From Micromonospora foliorum (GTDB lineage Bacteria; Actinomycetota; Actinomycetes; Mycobacteriales; Micromonosporaceae): 45,874 nucleotides of DNA. Location of the stretch: positions 1 to 45,874 of the forward strand of contig NZ_JAKKFF010000198.1 of NCBI RefSeq assembly GCF_022229015.1. The letters run 5' to 3'. The position numbers were made by a program, and so were the translations under genes. Below are positions 31,521 through 40,410 of the stretch, piece by piece; the stretch's first letter is position 1, and every line of letters starts with the position of its first letter. A model generated the notes under the pieces. It was not told the DNA's origin. It was given only the letters and a program-made list of their open reading frames with translations, and searched no databases.

Positions 31521-34500
31521 ATGTTCAGACGTCCACAATGGCGGCGCGCAGCCAGATCACTGGTGAGCGCCGGCGCGGCGACGGTCCTCGCCGCGACATG
31601 CTTGGCCACTATCAGCTCGGGCGCGCAGGCAGCGCCGGGCGGTGCGATGGGGGCGGGCGCCCCGACCGGGGACAAGATCCGACCGGAGCTCACCAAGCAG
31701 CTCCAGGCCAAGAGTGAAGGGGACTTCTGGATCCGGTTCAAGGACCGGGCGGACCTGAGCAAGGCCAGCGCCATCAAGGACTGGTCGAAGCGTGGCACGG
31801 CGGTGGCGGACGCGCTGCGCAAGACCGCCGCCGCGAGCCAGGGCAAGATCCGGGCCGACCTCGACAGCTCGGGCACCAGGTACCAGACCTTCTGGGCCAC
31901 CAACGCCATCAAGGTGAACAGCGGTTCCCTGGCGATGGCGCAGAAGTTCGCCGGGCACTCGGAGGTCGAGGGCCTCTACGCGCCGGTCGCGTACAAGGTG
32001 CCGGAGACGACCAAGGGCACCGACGAGAAGACCGTGAACGCCCTGGAGTGGGGCATCGCCAACATCAACGCCGACGACGTCTGGTCCCAGTACGGCGTCA
32101 AGGGCGAGGGCATCACCATCGCGAACATCGACACCGGGGTGCAGTTCAACCACCCGGCGCTGGTGAACTCCTACCGCGGCAACAACGGTGACGGGACGTT
32201 CGACCACAACTACAACTGGTTCAACGCCGCCAACGCCACCGGGGCCTGCGCCACCGCCCCGTGCGACGGCGACGGCCACGGTACGCACACGATGGGCACC
32301 ATGGCCGGCTCCGACGGCGCGAACCAGATCGGTGTCGCCCCCGGGGTCAAGTGGATCGCGGCGAACGGTTGCTGCCCCAGTGACGCCGCTCTGGTCGAAT
32401 CCGGTCAGTGGATGCTCGAGCCGCTGGACCTCAACGGTCAGAACGCGGACGCGAGCAAGCGACCCAACATCATCAACAACTCGTGGGGCACCCGCGACCC
32501 GTCCAACGAGCCGTTCATGGAGGACGTGACGGACGCCTGGGCCGCCTCCGGGATCTTCGGCACCTGGTCCAACGGCAACAGCGGGCCGGCCTGCCAGACC
32601 AGTGGCTCGCCGGGCAGCCTCGTCAGCAACTACTCGACCGGCGCGTACGACGTCAACAACAACGTCGCCGGCTTCTCCTCCCGCGGCGCCGGTCAGAACG
32701 GCGAGATCAAGCCCAACATCTCGGCGCCGGGTGTGAACGTCCGGTCGAGCATCCCGGGCAACGCCTACGGCAGCATCAGCGGCACCTCGATGGCGGCACC
32801 GCACCTGGCGGGCGCGATCGCGCTGCTGTACTCGGCGGCACCGTCGCTGGTCGGTGACGTCAACGCGACCCGTGCGCTGCTCAACGGCGCCGCGGTCGAC
32901 AAGGCCGACGACCAGTGTGGTGGCACCGCGGCCGACAACAACGTCTACGGCGAAGGCCGACTGGACGCCCTCGCGTTGCTCAACGCCGCCCCGACCGGCG
33001 ACATCGGCACGCTGACCGGCACGGTCACCGACGCGACCTCCGGCGCCCCGGTCGCCGGCGCGACCCTGACGCTCACCGGCCCGTCCGAGCGTGAGCTGAC
33101 CACCGGTGCCGACGGTAAGTTCTCGACCCAGCTCCCCACCGGCGACTACCAGGTCGCCGTCGCGGCGTTCGGGTACGCCAGCACCACCAGGACGGCAACG
33201 GTCACCAAGGGCGCGACCACGACGCTCGCCGTCGCCCTCACGGCGGTGCCGAGTGTCAACGTCACCGGGGCGGTCACCGACGGCTCCGGCCACGGCTGGC
33301 CGTTGTACGCGAAGGTGACCGTGACGGGTGTGTCCGGTGTCTACGACTACACCACCCCGTCGAACGGCCGCTACAGCATCAAGCTGCCGGCTGGGCAGAC
33401 GTACACCCTGAAGTACGAGCCGCAGTACCCGGGTTACCAGACCGTCACCAAGGAGGTCGTGGTCGGCTCGGGCAACGCCACCGCCAACGTCGCCGTGCCG
33501 GTGGACACCACCCTCTGCACCACCGCGCCCGGATACACGACCGGCTCCGACGGTGAGTACGAGACCTTCGACGCCACGACCACGCCGGCCGGCTGGACCG
33601 TCGTGGACAACGCGGGCAGCGGTCAGGTCTGGAAGTTCACCGACGACGGCGACCGGGGCAACCTGACCGGCGGCACCGGCAACTTCGCGATGATCGACAG
33701 CGACGCCTACGGAGCGGGCACCAGCCAGGACACCTCCCTGGTCAGCCCGGTGGTCGACCTGACCAGCGTCACGGCCCCGGTCATCCGCTTCAACCAGGAC
33801 TTCAACCAGCTCAACGACGACACCGCCGACGTCGACCTGAGCATCGACGGCGGTGCCACCTGGACCAACGTGCTCCGGCAGGAGACCGACGTCCGGGGAC
33901 CGAAGCTGACCGAGATCCCGATCCCGCAGGCGGCCGGCAAGGCGCAGGTGCAGGTGCGGTTCCACTACTACGACGCCTCGTACGAGTGGTGGTGGGAGGT
34001 CGACAACGTCCTGATCGGCAGCCAGGTCACCTGCGTGCCGGTCGACGGCGGTCTGGTCGTCGGCAACGTCCGCGACAAGAACGACGACAGCTACGTCAAC
34101 GGCGCGACCGTCACCAGCAACGACCGGCCCGCCGAGAAGGCCGTCACCGTGGCGACCCCGGACGACCCGGGGCTGGCCGACGGCTTCTACTGGATCTACT
34201 CGTCGCTGACCGGCGAGCACCCGTTCACGGCGACCGCCGGCAACTACGTCAGCCAGACCAAGCCTGTCGACGTCGAGGCCGACTGGGCGACCACCGCGAA
34301 CTTCCAACTCGCGGCCGGGCGGCTGTCGGTGACGCCGACGCAGTTGAGCGCGACGCTCCAGATGCCCAGCGGCAAGACCAGCAAGACGTTCACGGTGACC
34401 AACACCGGCGGCGCGCCGGTCGAGGTCAAGTTCGGTGAGCGGGACAACGGATTCGAACTCCTGCGGGCGGACGGCTCCACGGTCACCCGGCAGCAGGTGC

Positions 34501-35945
34501 TCGGGTCCAGCGGCGCGCCGGAGCAGCGGCTCACCGTACCGACGTCGTTCGCCGCCAAGGCGTCCGGCAAGGAGGCCAAGGCCACCGCCGCGGCGGCCGG
34601 CCCGCAGGCGGCGCCGTGGACCGACATCGCCAACTACCCGGCCACGATCATGGACAACCGGGTGGTGAACCTGGACGGCAAGGTGTATTCGCTCGGTGGC
34701 GGCGACGGTGAGGCCTCCACCACCAAGAACTACGCCTACGACCCGGCCGCGCAGACCTGGACGGCGATCGCCGACCTTCCCGGCGCGCGCAACGCCCTGA
34801 CCGCGGGCGTGGTGAACGGCAAGATCATTGTCACCGGTGGCTGGGCCGACGCCGGCCCGGACTCCGCCACCTGGTCGTACGACCCGGGGGCCAACACCTG
34901 GACGGAGCTGGCCGACAACCCGGCGCCGCGGGCCGCGGCCGGCCAGGCCGTCGTCGACGGCAAGCTGTACGCGGTCGGTGGCTGCACGACGGCGGCCTGC
35001 CTGCCGATGTCGAACAGCGTCGTCCGGTACGACCCCACCAGTGACACCTGGGAGACGATGGCCAACTACCCGAAGTCGGTGGCCTTCGCCTCCTGCGGCG
35101 GGATCGACGGCGTCCTCTACTGCACCGGCGGCAACGACGGTTCCGCCGCGCAGAAGTCCAGCTACGCCTTCGACCCGGGTGCCAACACGTGGACCGCCAT
35201 CGCCGACGCGCCGGCCGACAACTGGGCCAGCTCGTACGCCGTCGCCAGCGGCAAGCTCCTCGTCGTGGGTGGTTCGCAGGGTGGGGCCATCAGCAACGCC
35301 GGCTTCGCCTTCGACCCGGCCGCCGGTTCGTGGTCCAACCTGCCCAACGCCAACACCGCGCGGTACCGCGGCGGCGCGGCGTGCGGCTTCTACAAGATCG
35401 GCGGATCGTCCGGCAGCTTCAACGCGGCTCCGGACAGCGAGGTGCTCCCGGGCTTCGAGGGATGCTCCGAGTCGGCGGCCGACGTCAGCTGGATGACCAT
35501 CGACAAGTCGGCGGTCACCCTCGCACCGGGCGCGAAGGTCACGGTCACCGTCGGTCTGACGGCGAACGTGGACCAGCCGGGCACCTACTCCGGCGCGGTC
35601 GCGATCTCCGAGAACACCCCGTACTCGGTGGCGCCGGTCGCGGTGACCATGACCGTGAACCCCCCGAAGACCTGGGGCAAGCTCATGGGTACGGTCACCG
35701 GCACCAGCTGCCAGGGTGCGACCTCGCCGCTCACCGGCGCGGTCGTGCAGGTCGACTCGTGGGCGGCGTCGTACACCTTCGCCACCGATGCCGAGGGCAA
35801 GTACGCCTACTGGGTGGACCGCCGCAACAACCCGCTCACGATGATCGTGGCCAAGGACGGCTGGAAGCCGCAGACCCGTCAGACGAGGATCGACACCGCC
35901 ACTCCCACGGTGGAGAACTTCGGGTTGGCGCCCATCCGGTGCTGA
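31521..35945 (+). CDS. Secreted S8 subtilase with Kelch and repeat domains
   Basis: A 1474-residue extracellular serine protease. The signal peptide ends near residue 37 (SSGAQA). An inhibitor-like propeptide spans about 50-165. The catalytic domain (about 175-490) has D204 (IANIDTGV), H253 (DGHGTHTMG), oxyanion Asn in INNSWGT and S423 (GTSMAAPHLAG), all intact. Accessory parts follow: carboxypeptidase-regulatory-like domains at about 495-570, 577-660 and 840-930; an ETFDATTTPAGW beta domain (665-840); an Ig-like region (935-975); Kelch-type repeats (1032-1314); a BACON-like region (1320-1380); and a final regulatory-like domain. GGGAGG at 31507-31512 sets the start. It resembles bacillopeptidase F-type enzymes with added adhesion modules. 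Two paralogous regulators flank it. Confidence 0.9.
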   Translation: MFRRPQWRRAARSLVSAGAATVLAATCLATISSGAQAAPGGAMGAGAPTGDKIRPELTKQLQAKSEGDFWIRFKDRADLSKASAIKDWSKRGTAVADALRKTAAASQGKIRADLDSSGTRYQTFWATNAIKVNSGSLAMAQKFAGHSEVEGLYAPVAYKVPETTKGTDEKTVNALEWGIANINADDVWSQYGVKGEGITIANIDTGVQFNHPALVNSYRGNNGDGTFDHNYNWFNAANATGACATAPCDGDGHGTHTMGTMAGSDGANQIGVAPGVKWIAANGCCPSDAALVESGQWMLEPLDLNGQNADASKRPNIINNSWGTRDPSNEPFMEDVTDAWAASGIFGTWSNGNSGPACQTSGSPGSLVSNYSTGAYDVNNNVAGFSSRGAGQNGEIKPNISAPGVNVRSSIPGNAYGSISGTSMAAPHLAGAIALLYSAAPSLVGDVNATRALLNGAAVDKADDQCGGTAADNNVYGEGRLDALALLNAAPTGDIGTLTGTVTDATSGAPVAGATLTLTGPSERELTTGADGKFSTQLPTGDYQVAVAAFGYASTTRTATVTKGATTTLAVALTAVPSVNVTGAVTDGSGHGWPLYAKVTVTGVSGVYDYTTPSNGRYSIKLPAGQTYTLKYEPQYPGYQTVTKEVVVGSGNATANVAVPVDTTLCTTAPGYTTGSDGEYETFDATTTPAGWTVVDNAGSGQVWKFTDDGDRGNLTGGTGNFAMIDSDAYGAGTSQDTSLVSPVVDLTSVTAPVIRFNQDFNQLNDDTADVDLSIDGGATWTNVLRQETDVRGPKLTEIPIPQAAGKAQVQVRFHYYDASYEWWWEVDNVLIGSQVTCVPVDGGLVVGNVRDKNDDSYVNGATVTSNDRPAEKAVTVATPDDPGLADGFYWIYSSLTGEHPFTATAGNYVSQTKPVDVEADWATTANFQLAAGRLSVTPTQLSATLQMPSGKTSKTFTVTNTGGAPVEVKFGERDNGFELLRADGSTVTRQQVLGSSGAPEQRLTVPTSFAAKASGKEAKATAAAAGPQAAPWTDIANYPATIMDNRVVNLDGKVYSLGGGDGEASTTKNYAYDPAAQTWTAIADLPGARNALTAGVVNGKIIVTGGWADAGPDSATWSYDPGANTWTELADNPAPRAAAGQAVVDGKLYAVGGCTTAACLPMSNSVVRYDPTSDTWETMANYPKSVAFASCGGIDGVLYCTGGNDGSAAQKSSYAFDPGANTWTAIADAPADNWASSYAVASGKLLVVGGSQGGAISNAGFAFDPAAGSWSNLPNANTARYRGGAACGFYKIGGSSGSFNAAPDSEVLPGFEGCSESAADVSWMTIDKSAVTLAPGAKVTVTVGLTANVDQPGTYSGAVAISENTPYSVAPVAVTMTVNPPKTWGKLMGTVTGTSCQGATSPLTGAVVQVDSWAASYTFATDAEGKYAYWVDRRNNPLTMIVAKDGWKPQTRQTRIDTATPTVENFGLAPIRC

Positions 35946-35977
35946 CGCCTGAGCGCTAGCCGAAGACGTCCGGGTGG

Positions 35978-36484
35978 TCAGACGGGAGCGAGTCGGAAGC
36001 CGACGCCGCGCACCGAGTGGATCGTCGCCGCGGCGTTGAGCCTGGCGAGCTTGCCGCGCACCCGGCGGATCACCGAGTGCATGTCGGAGCCCCGGCCGAG
36101 GTGCCGGTTGCCCCAGACCTCAAGGTGCAGCCGCTCGTAGGTCCAGACCTGCCCGGGCGCGTGCACCAGGCAGAGCAGGACGTCGTGCTCCAACCGGGTC
36201 AGGTCGATCTCCTGGTCGCGCCACCGCAGCACCCGGCGGTCGGAGTCGACGGCCAGATCCGGTGGCGGTGGCTGCGGGATCGGCGTCACCTCGGCGAGCG
36301 CCGCCCTGGTCGGGGGAGTCGGGACGGGCGGTGCCTCGACCACCCCGAGGAACTCTCGTGCCTGGTCGACGGTCGAGACGATCAGGAAGGCGTCACTGCC
36401 GCCGAGCAGCCGGGCCAGATGTCGTCGCTCGGCCGGCGATGATGCGATGCCGATGACCAGGCTGGCGACTGGAACTCCCTGCAT
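35978..36484 (-). CDS. Orphan OmpR-type winged-helix regulator (copy 2)
   Basis: A 168-residue paralogue of the regulator at 30757-31260. It shares the N-terminal SPAERRHLARLLG segment, a Pro-rich linker, then REIDLTRLEHD-like WRDQEIDLTRLEHDVLLCLV, VWTYERLHLEVWG and VRGVGFRL. The receiver-like part again lacks an acceptor Asp. It is convergent with the end of the subtilase gene and divergent from PAP2. The two copies bracket a single protease gene, which is unlikely to be chance. I see no cognate kinase. The function is unknown beyond DNA binding; control of secreted proteolysis is inference. Confidence 0.8.
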   Translation of the reverse strand: MQGVPVASLVIGIASSPAERRHLARLLGGSDAFLIVSTVDQAREFLGVVEAPPVPTPPTRAALAEVTPIPQPPPPDLAVDSDRRVLRWRDQEIDLTRLEHDVLLCLVHAPGQVWTYERLHLEVWGNRHLGRGSDMHSVIRRVRGKLARLNAAATIHSVRGVGFRLAPV

Positions 36485-36534
36485 TTACCAACACCTTCCG
36501 GTTCCCCAACTCACTCCGGATGGATTTTTCGCGC

Positions 36535-36617
36535 CGCCGACCGAAACATCGATCGGCGTCCTGACCCTAGTGGTGGCTGATCTCGGCTGGGTTAAACATC
36601 GCCGCATGTAAGCATGT
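36535..36617. promoter_or_regulatory. Repeats between winged-helix copy 2 and PAP2
   Basis: In the 261-base gap, CGCCGA (36535-36540) is inverted to TCGGCG (36553-36558). AAACATCG recurs directly at 36544-36551 and 36594-36601. GCATGT recurs at 36604-36609 and 36612-36617. These could be sites for the adjacent winged-helix regulator. No convincing -10/-35 pair was found, and the rest of the gap shows nothing. Confidence 0.25.
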
Positions 36618-36745
36618 GAATCCCGCCGTGCCGTCCAGGCCCACCCGGTCCCACCGCCGACGATCCGCTTTTCCGGAAGCGGTGTGGGTGGTTGTGACAG
36701 AACCAAGACAATTCGAGGACGGGGTACGGACCTGCCGGGGCGAGC

Positions 36746-37732
36746 ATGGTCGCCATGTCCATCGGATCGTCGTACTCCGTCGGGCGGTCGACGCCCGGTC
36801 CGGCGCGACCGCTGCCCCACGCCCGCGCGGCGGTGCCGCTGGGGCTTCAGCTGCTCGCGGTGGCGCTGTGCGGTCTGTTCGCCCTGGTCCTCACCGCCGC
36901 CGTCTTCGTGCGGACGTACCCCGGGCAGTGGCTGGACGGGGTGCTCCTGCCGCGCGCCGAGCGGGGCGGAGGGTACGAGCAGCAGACCGTGCTGGTCGGC
37001 CCGGCCCGGAGCGTGCTGGCCACCTTCGGCAGCCCGACCCTCATCGCGGCCCTGCTCGGCGTGGTGCTGCTGGTGGGTGTGCTCCGCCGACGGTTGGTGG
37101 CCGGGGTCGTCGGCGTGGGCCTGGTCGTCTGCGTGGTGCTGGTGGCCGGCGCGGTGAAGTCGGCGCTGCCCCGCCCGGAGTTGCAGATCGAGAGTTCCAC
37201 CACCCACAACAGCTTCCCCAGCGGCCATGTCGCGGCGGCGACCGCCCTGCTGCTGGCGTTCATGCTGGTCCTGCCCGGGTGGGCCCGACGGTGGCTGGCG
37301 GTGCCGGGCGCGGTGGCCGTCTCCGTGATCGCCTCCGCCACGATGATCGCGGGCTGGCACCGGTTCAGCGACGTGCTCGGTGGCGTACTGCTGGGGGTGA
37401 CCCTGTTCTGCCTGGCCGCGGCCGCGTTGGCGGCCTGGCCCGGCGACCGCCACGCGGCCGGCGGGTCGGACGGCGGAGGCCTCTGGCGCCGGCTGGCCGA
37501 GACGGGAGTCGGGCTGGTCGTGCTGGTCTGGGCGCTGGTGGTGGTCGTACCCGGTCTGGCCGCGTCGGTGCAGCGCGGTTTGCTGGTGGCCATCGTGGCC
37601 ACGGCCGCAGCGGCGATGTTCCTGGTGGGCGCGGTGGTGTTCCTGGTGCGTTCGACGGATTTCGCGGCGCGGTTCGGCACGGGGAGCCCCGAGCGGTCGC
37701 AGCCATCGACCGAATTCCGAAATATCTCATGA
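36746..37732 (+). CDS. PAP2-family membrane phosphatase
   Basis: A 328-residue protein with about seven hydrophobic segments and the PAP2 motifs KSALPRP, SFPSGHVAAATAL and GWHRFSDVLGG. In motif 3 the usual Ser and Arg at the start are replaced by Ala and Thr (ATMIAGWH), a change I believe is also seen in other actinobacterial members. Such enzymes dephosphorylate lipid phosphates, including undecaprenyl pyrophosphate. ATG 36746 or 36755 are both possible; neither has a strong ribosome site. It ends 16 bases before the response regulator, so they may share a transcript. A role in recycling the wall lipid carrier is inference. Confidence 0.82.
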   Translation: MVAMSIGSSYSVGRSTPGPARPLPHARAAVPLGLQLLAVALCGLFALVLTAAVFVRTYPGQWLDGVLLPRAERGGGYEQQTVLVGPARSVLATFGSPTLIAALLGVVLLVGVLRRRLVAGVVGVGLVVCVVLVAGAVKSALPRPELQIESSTTHNSFPSGHVAAATALLLAFMLVLPGWARRWLAVPGAVAVSVIASATMIAGWHRFSDVLGGVLLGVTLFCLAAAALAAWPGDRHAAGGSDGGGLWRRLAETGVGLVVLVWALVVVVPGLAASVQRGLLVAIVATAAAAMFLVGAVVFLVRSTDFAARFGTGSPERSQPSTEFRNIS

Positions 37733-37741
37733 TGGGATACT
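37723..37741. promoter_or_regulatory. Imperfect palindrome before the response regulator
   Basis: TATCTCAT-G-ATGGGATA (37723-37739) has 7 of 8 pairs complementary. It spans the PAP2 stop and overlaps GATACT (37736-37741), a possible -10 hexamer seven bases before the response-regulator ATG. It could be an autoregulatory site. Confidence 0.4.
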
Positions 37742-37748
37742 TGACGAC

Positions 37749-38441
37749 ATGTCCCAGGTGCTGTTGATCGAAGACCACCAGACGGTGCGCGACGGACTGC
37801 AGTTGGCGCTCACCCGACAGGGCCACACGGTGCACGCCGTGGGGACCGGTGAGCAGGGGTTGGAGCGGTTGCGCAGCACCCCGTCCGACGTCGTGGTCCT
37901 CGATCTCATGCTGCCGGGGATGGACGGGTTCGAGGTCTGCCGCCGGATCCGGCAGCTCGGGGACCTGCCGATCATCATGCTCACGGCCCGCAACGACGAC
38001 ATGGACGTGGTGGCGGGCCTGGAGGCCGGCGCCGACGACTACGTGGTCAAGCCCGTGCAGGCCCGGGTCCTCGAGGCGCGCATCCGCGCGGTGCTGCGAC
38101 GGACCGGTGCCGAGACGCGGCGCGGCGGCGACCGGGCCGGCCCGGAACAGCACGGCGCGTTGACCATCGACCGGGCCGCACTGGTGGTCAGCAAGGACGG
38201 GACGCCGGTCAGCCTCGCCCCGACGGAGCTGCGGCTGCTGCTCGAACTCTCGCACACGCCGGGCCAGGTGCTCAGCCGCCAGCAACTGCTGGAGGCCGTG
38301 TGGGAGCACGGGTATCTCGGCGACTCGCGACTCGTGGACGCGTGCGTCCAGCGGGTACGCGCCAAGATCGAGGCCGATTCGTCGGCGCCGGTCTTCATCC
38401 AGACCGTGCGTGGTTTCGGATACCGGTTCGGGCCGCTGTGA
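37749..38441 (+). CDS. CseB-like OmpR response regulator
   Basis: A 230-residue two-domain regulator. The receiver (1-120) has acidic pocket E8/D9, acceptor D52 (VVVLDLMLPGMDG), the TAR threonine segment and K101 (DDYVVKPV). The winged helix (about 135-228) has SLAPTELRLLLELSHTPGQVLSRQQLLEAVW and QTVRGFGYRF. VVAGLEAGADDYV and the overall linker resemble CseB of Streptomyces, which answers envelope stress together with CseC; this is recall of similarity, not an alignment. GTGA overlap couples it to the kinase. The gene may be leaderless. Confidence 0.88.
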   Translation: MSQVLLIEDHQTVRDGLQLALTRQGHTVHAVGTGEQGLERLRSTPSDVVVLDLMLPGMDGFEVCRRIRQLGDLPIIMLTARNDDMDVVAGLEAGADDYVVKPVQARVLEARIRAVLRRTGAETRRGGDRAGPEQHGALTIDRAALVVSKDGTPVSLAPTELRLLLELSHTPGQVLSRQQLLEAVWEHGYLGDSRLVDACVQRVRAKIEADSSAPVFIQTVRGFGYRFGPL

Positions 38442-39898
38442 CACTGTGGCGCCGGATCGGCGCGCGGGTCTCGGGTCTACGGGTCCGGCTCGTGCTGGCG
38501 TTCGCGCTGCTGGGCGTGACGACGACGGTGGCCGTGGCCAGTGGCAGCTACTTCCAGGCTCGGACCGTCATCCTGCAGCAGGCGCAGGACGCGGCGGTGA
38601 TGTCGCTGACCGAGCAGCTCACGAAGATCTACCCGATCGCCCAGCTTCCGCCGACCCAGGACGATCTTGAGCTGTTGGCTCAGCGCCTCAGCGACCGGGA
38701 GAGCTTCGCGGTGGTCGTCTACCGGGACCTGCGGGCACAGGGCGGCTCCGAAGCCGCCGACCCGCTCACCCCCGAGCTGCGGCAGAAGGTCCGCGACGGT
38801 CGCATCGCCTGGCAACGTGTGTCACTCGCCGGAGAGCCCGCGCTGCTCATCGGCACCCAGTTGGCGCTCGACCGCCCGGACGGCACGTCCCGCCCGTCCG
38901 GGGTGGAGGTCTACTCGGTGCGCAATCTCGTGCCCGAGCAGCAGAGCATCGACCGGCTCGCCACCAGGGCGTGGCTGACCGGCGGCCTGTCCCTGGTCCT
39001 CGCCGTCCTGCTGGCCCTGCTGTCCGCCCGCGGAGTCCTGCGACCCGTTCGCGACCTGGGCCGGGCGGCGCGCCGCCTCGGTGAGGGGGACCTGACCACC
39101 CGGCTGAGGGTCCGGGGCGCCGACGAGCTGGCCGATGTCGCGCGGACCTTCAACGACACAGCCGGCACGCTGGAGCGGCAGGTCGGCGAGCTGCGCCGGT
39201 TGGAATCCGACGCCCGCCGCTTCGTGGCGGACGTCTCGCACGAACTCCGTACGCCGTTGGCCGCGATGACGGCGGTCACCGACGTGCTCGACGAGGAGGC
39301 GGAACACCTGCCCGGGGATGCGGGCCGGGCGGCCCGGCTGGTCAGCCAGGAGACGCAGAACCTCACCCACCTGGTCAACGACCTCATCGAGATCAGCAGG
39401 TTCGACTCCGGCACCGCGCGGCTCGCCCTGGACGACGTGGACGTGGCCGCGGCGGTGACCGCGACCCTGCGGATCCGCGGCTGGCTGGACCGGGTACGAA
39501 CGGAGCTGCCACCCGGCGTCGTGGCCCGACTCGACCCCCGCCGGCTGGACGTCATCGTCGCCAACCTGGTCGGCAACGCCTTCCGGCACGGTGCCGAGCC
39601 GGTGTCGGTGCGCCTGGGCGCCGACCCGGACTGGGTCACCGTCGAGGTGGCCGACCGGGGGCCGGGACTGGACCCGGAGGTGTTGCCGCACGTCTTCGAC
39701 CGCCTCTACAAGGCCGACACCGCGCGGACCCGCTCCGAGGGCAGCGGCCTCGGCCTCGCCATCTCCTGGGAGAACGCGCGCCTGCACCGCCACGGCGAGC
39801 GACGGGGGAGTCTCGTCGCGGGCAACGGCGCCCACGGCGGCGCGGTGTTCACCCTCCGCCTGCCCCGCGACACGGCCGACACCGGAGGTGCCCGGTGA
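38438..39898 (+). CDS. CseC-like sensor histidine kinase
   Basis: GTG 38438 overlaps the regulator stop. The product is 486 residues. TM1 is at about 15-37 and TM2 at about 178-200, with an extracellular sensor of about 140 residues between. HAMP follows, then the DHp with H268 (DVSHELRTPLAAM), and an ATPase with NLVGNAFRHG, DRGPGL and GSGLGLA. The kinase is complete. Its stop overlaps the lipoprotein start in GTGA. The sensor region is not a known PAS or Cache; it could sense wall damage directly, as CseC does through an unknown signal. Confidence 0.88.
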   Translation: MTLWRRIGARVSGLRVRLVLAFALLGVTTTVAVASGSYFQARTVILQQAQDAAVMSLTEQLTKIYPIAQLPPTQDDLELLAQRLSDRESFAVVVYRDLRAQGGSEAADPLTPELRQKVRDGRIAWQRVSLAGEPALLIGTQLALDRPDGTSRPSGVEVYSVRNLVPEQQSIDRLATRAWLTGGLSLVLAVLLALLSARGVLRPVRDLGRAARRLGEGDLTTRLRVRGADELADVARTFNDTAGTLERQVGELRRLESDARRFVADVSHELRTPLAAMTAVTDVLDEEAEHLPGDAGRAARLVSQETQNLTHLVNDLIEISRFDSGTARLALDDVDVAAAVTATLRIRGWLDRVRTELPPGVVARLDPRRLDVIVANLVGNAFRHGAEPVSVRLGADPDWVTVEVADRGPGLDPEVLPHVFDRLYKADTARTRSEGSGLGLAISWENARLHRHGERRGSLVAGNGAHGGAVFTLRLPRDTADTGGAR

Positions 39899-40398
39899 CC
39901 GGCCGGCGGACCGGCCGCGCGCTGCTCGCCGGCGGGCTGCTTCTGACGCTGCTCACGGCGGGCTGTGGGGTACGACCCAGCGCCGTCATCATCGGTCGCC
40001 CGCCGATCAGCGGCCGCGCCCAGGGCACCTGGCTCTACCTGCTCGCGCAGGGCGAACTGGTGCTGGTCCTCCGCCCGGCCCCGACGGACCCGTCGCCCGC
40101 CGCCGCGCTCGCGCTGCTCGCGGCCGGTCCGCAGGAGAACGAACGCGACCAGGGTTTCACCAGCGACGTTCCGGCCGGGCTCGGCCCGGTGACGGTGACG
40201 GAGGGAACCGGTCAGTCCGGTGACCTCACGGTGCGGACGGACGCCGCCGCGCACGTGTTGTCAGCGCACGCGGTCGACCAGATCATCTGCACCGCGGTCG
40301 CCGCCGCGGCGCAGGTCAGCGCCGCGAACACCGCCACCACCGTCACCGTCGTCGGGCCGGACGGCGCCCGGGGGCCTCGGGCATGCCCGATGAGGTGA
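39895..40398 (+). CDS. GerMN-like lipoprotein
   Basis: A 167-residue protein whose start overlaps the kinase stop in GTGA. The lipobox is LLTAGC near residue 24, so the mature protein is lipid-anchored outside the cell. The segment WLYLLAQGELVLVLRP, then ALALLAAGPQENERDQGFTSDVP fits the GerMN pattern (as in LpqB of the MtrAB system). In Streptomyces, CseA is a lipoprotein that tunes CseBC; this one has a different fold signature but the same genomic setting. A role in modulating the kinase is inference. The gene is convergent with the ligase gene, 12 bases apart. Confidence 0.75.
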   Translation: MTGRRTGRALLAGGLLLTLLTAGCGVRPSAVIIGRPPISGRAQGTWLYLLAQGELVLVLRPAPTDPSPAAALALLAAGPQENERDQGFTSDVPAGLGPVTVTEGTGQSGDLTVRTDAAAHVLSAHAVDQIICTAVAAAAQVSAANTATTVTVVGPDGARGPRACPMR

Positions 40399-40410
40399 CC
40401 GGGCACCGAC

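Noticed and set aside
31478..31717. Short upstream open frame overlapping the subtilase start
   Set aside because: It has a plausible ribosome site but overlaps a well-supported gene in another frame and shows no family-like sequence.
31557..34307. Open frame of 916 codons on the minus strand under the subtilase
   Set aside because: Low-complexity Val/Arg/Asp/Gly composition without any motif; antisense shadow.
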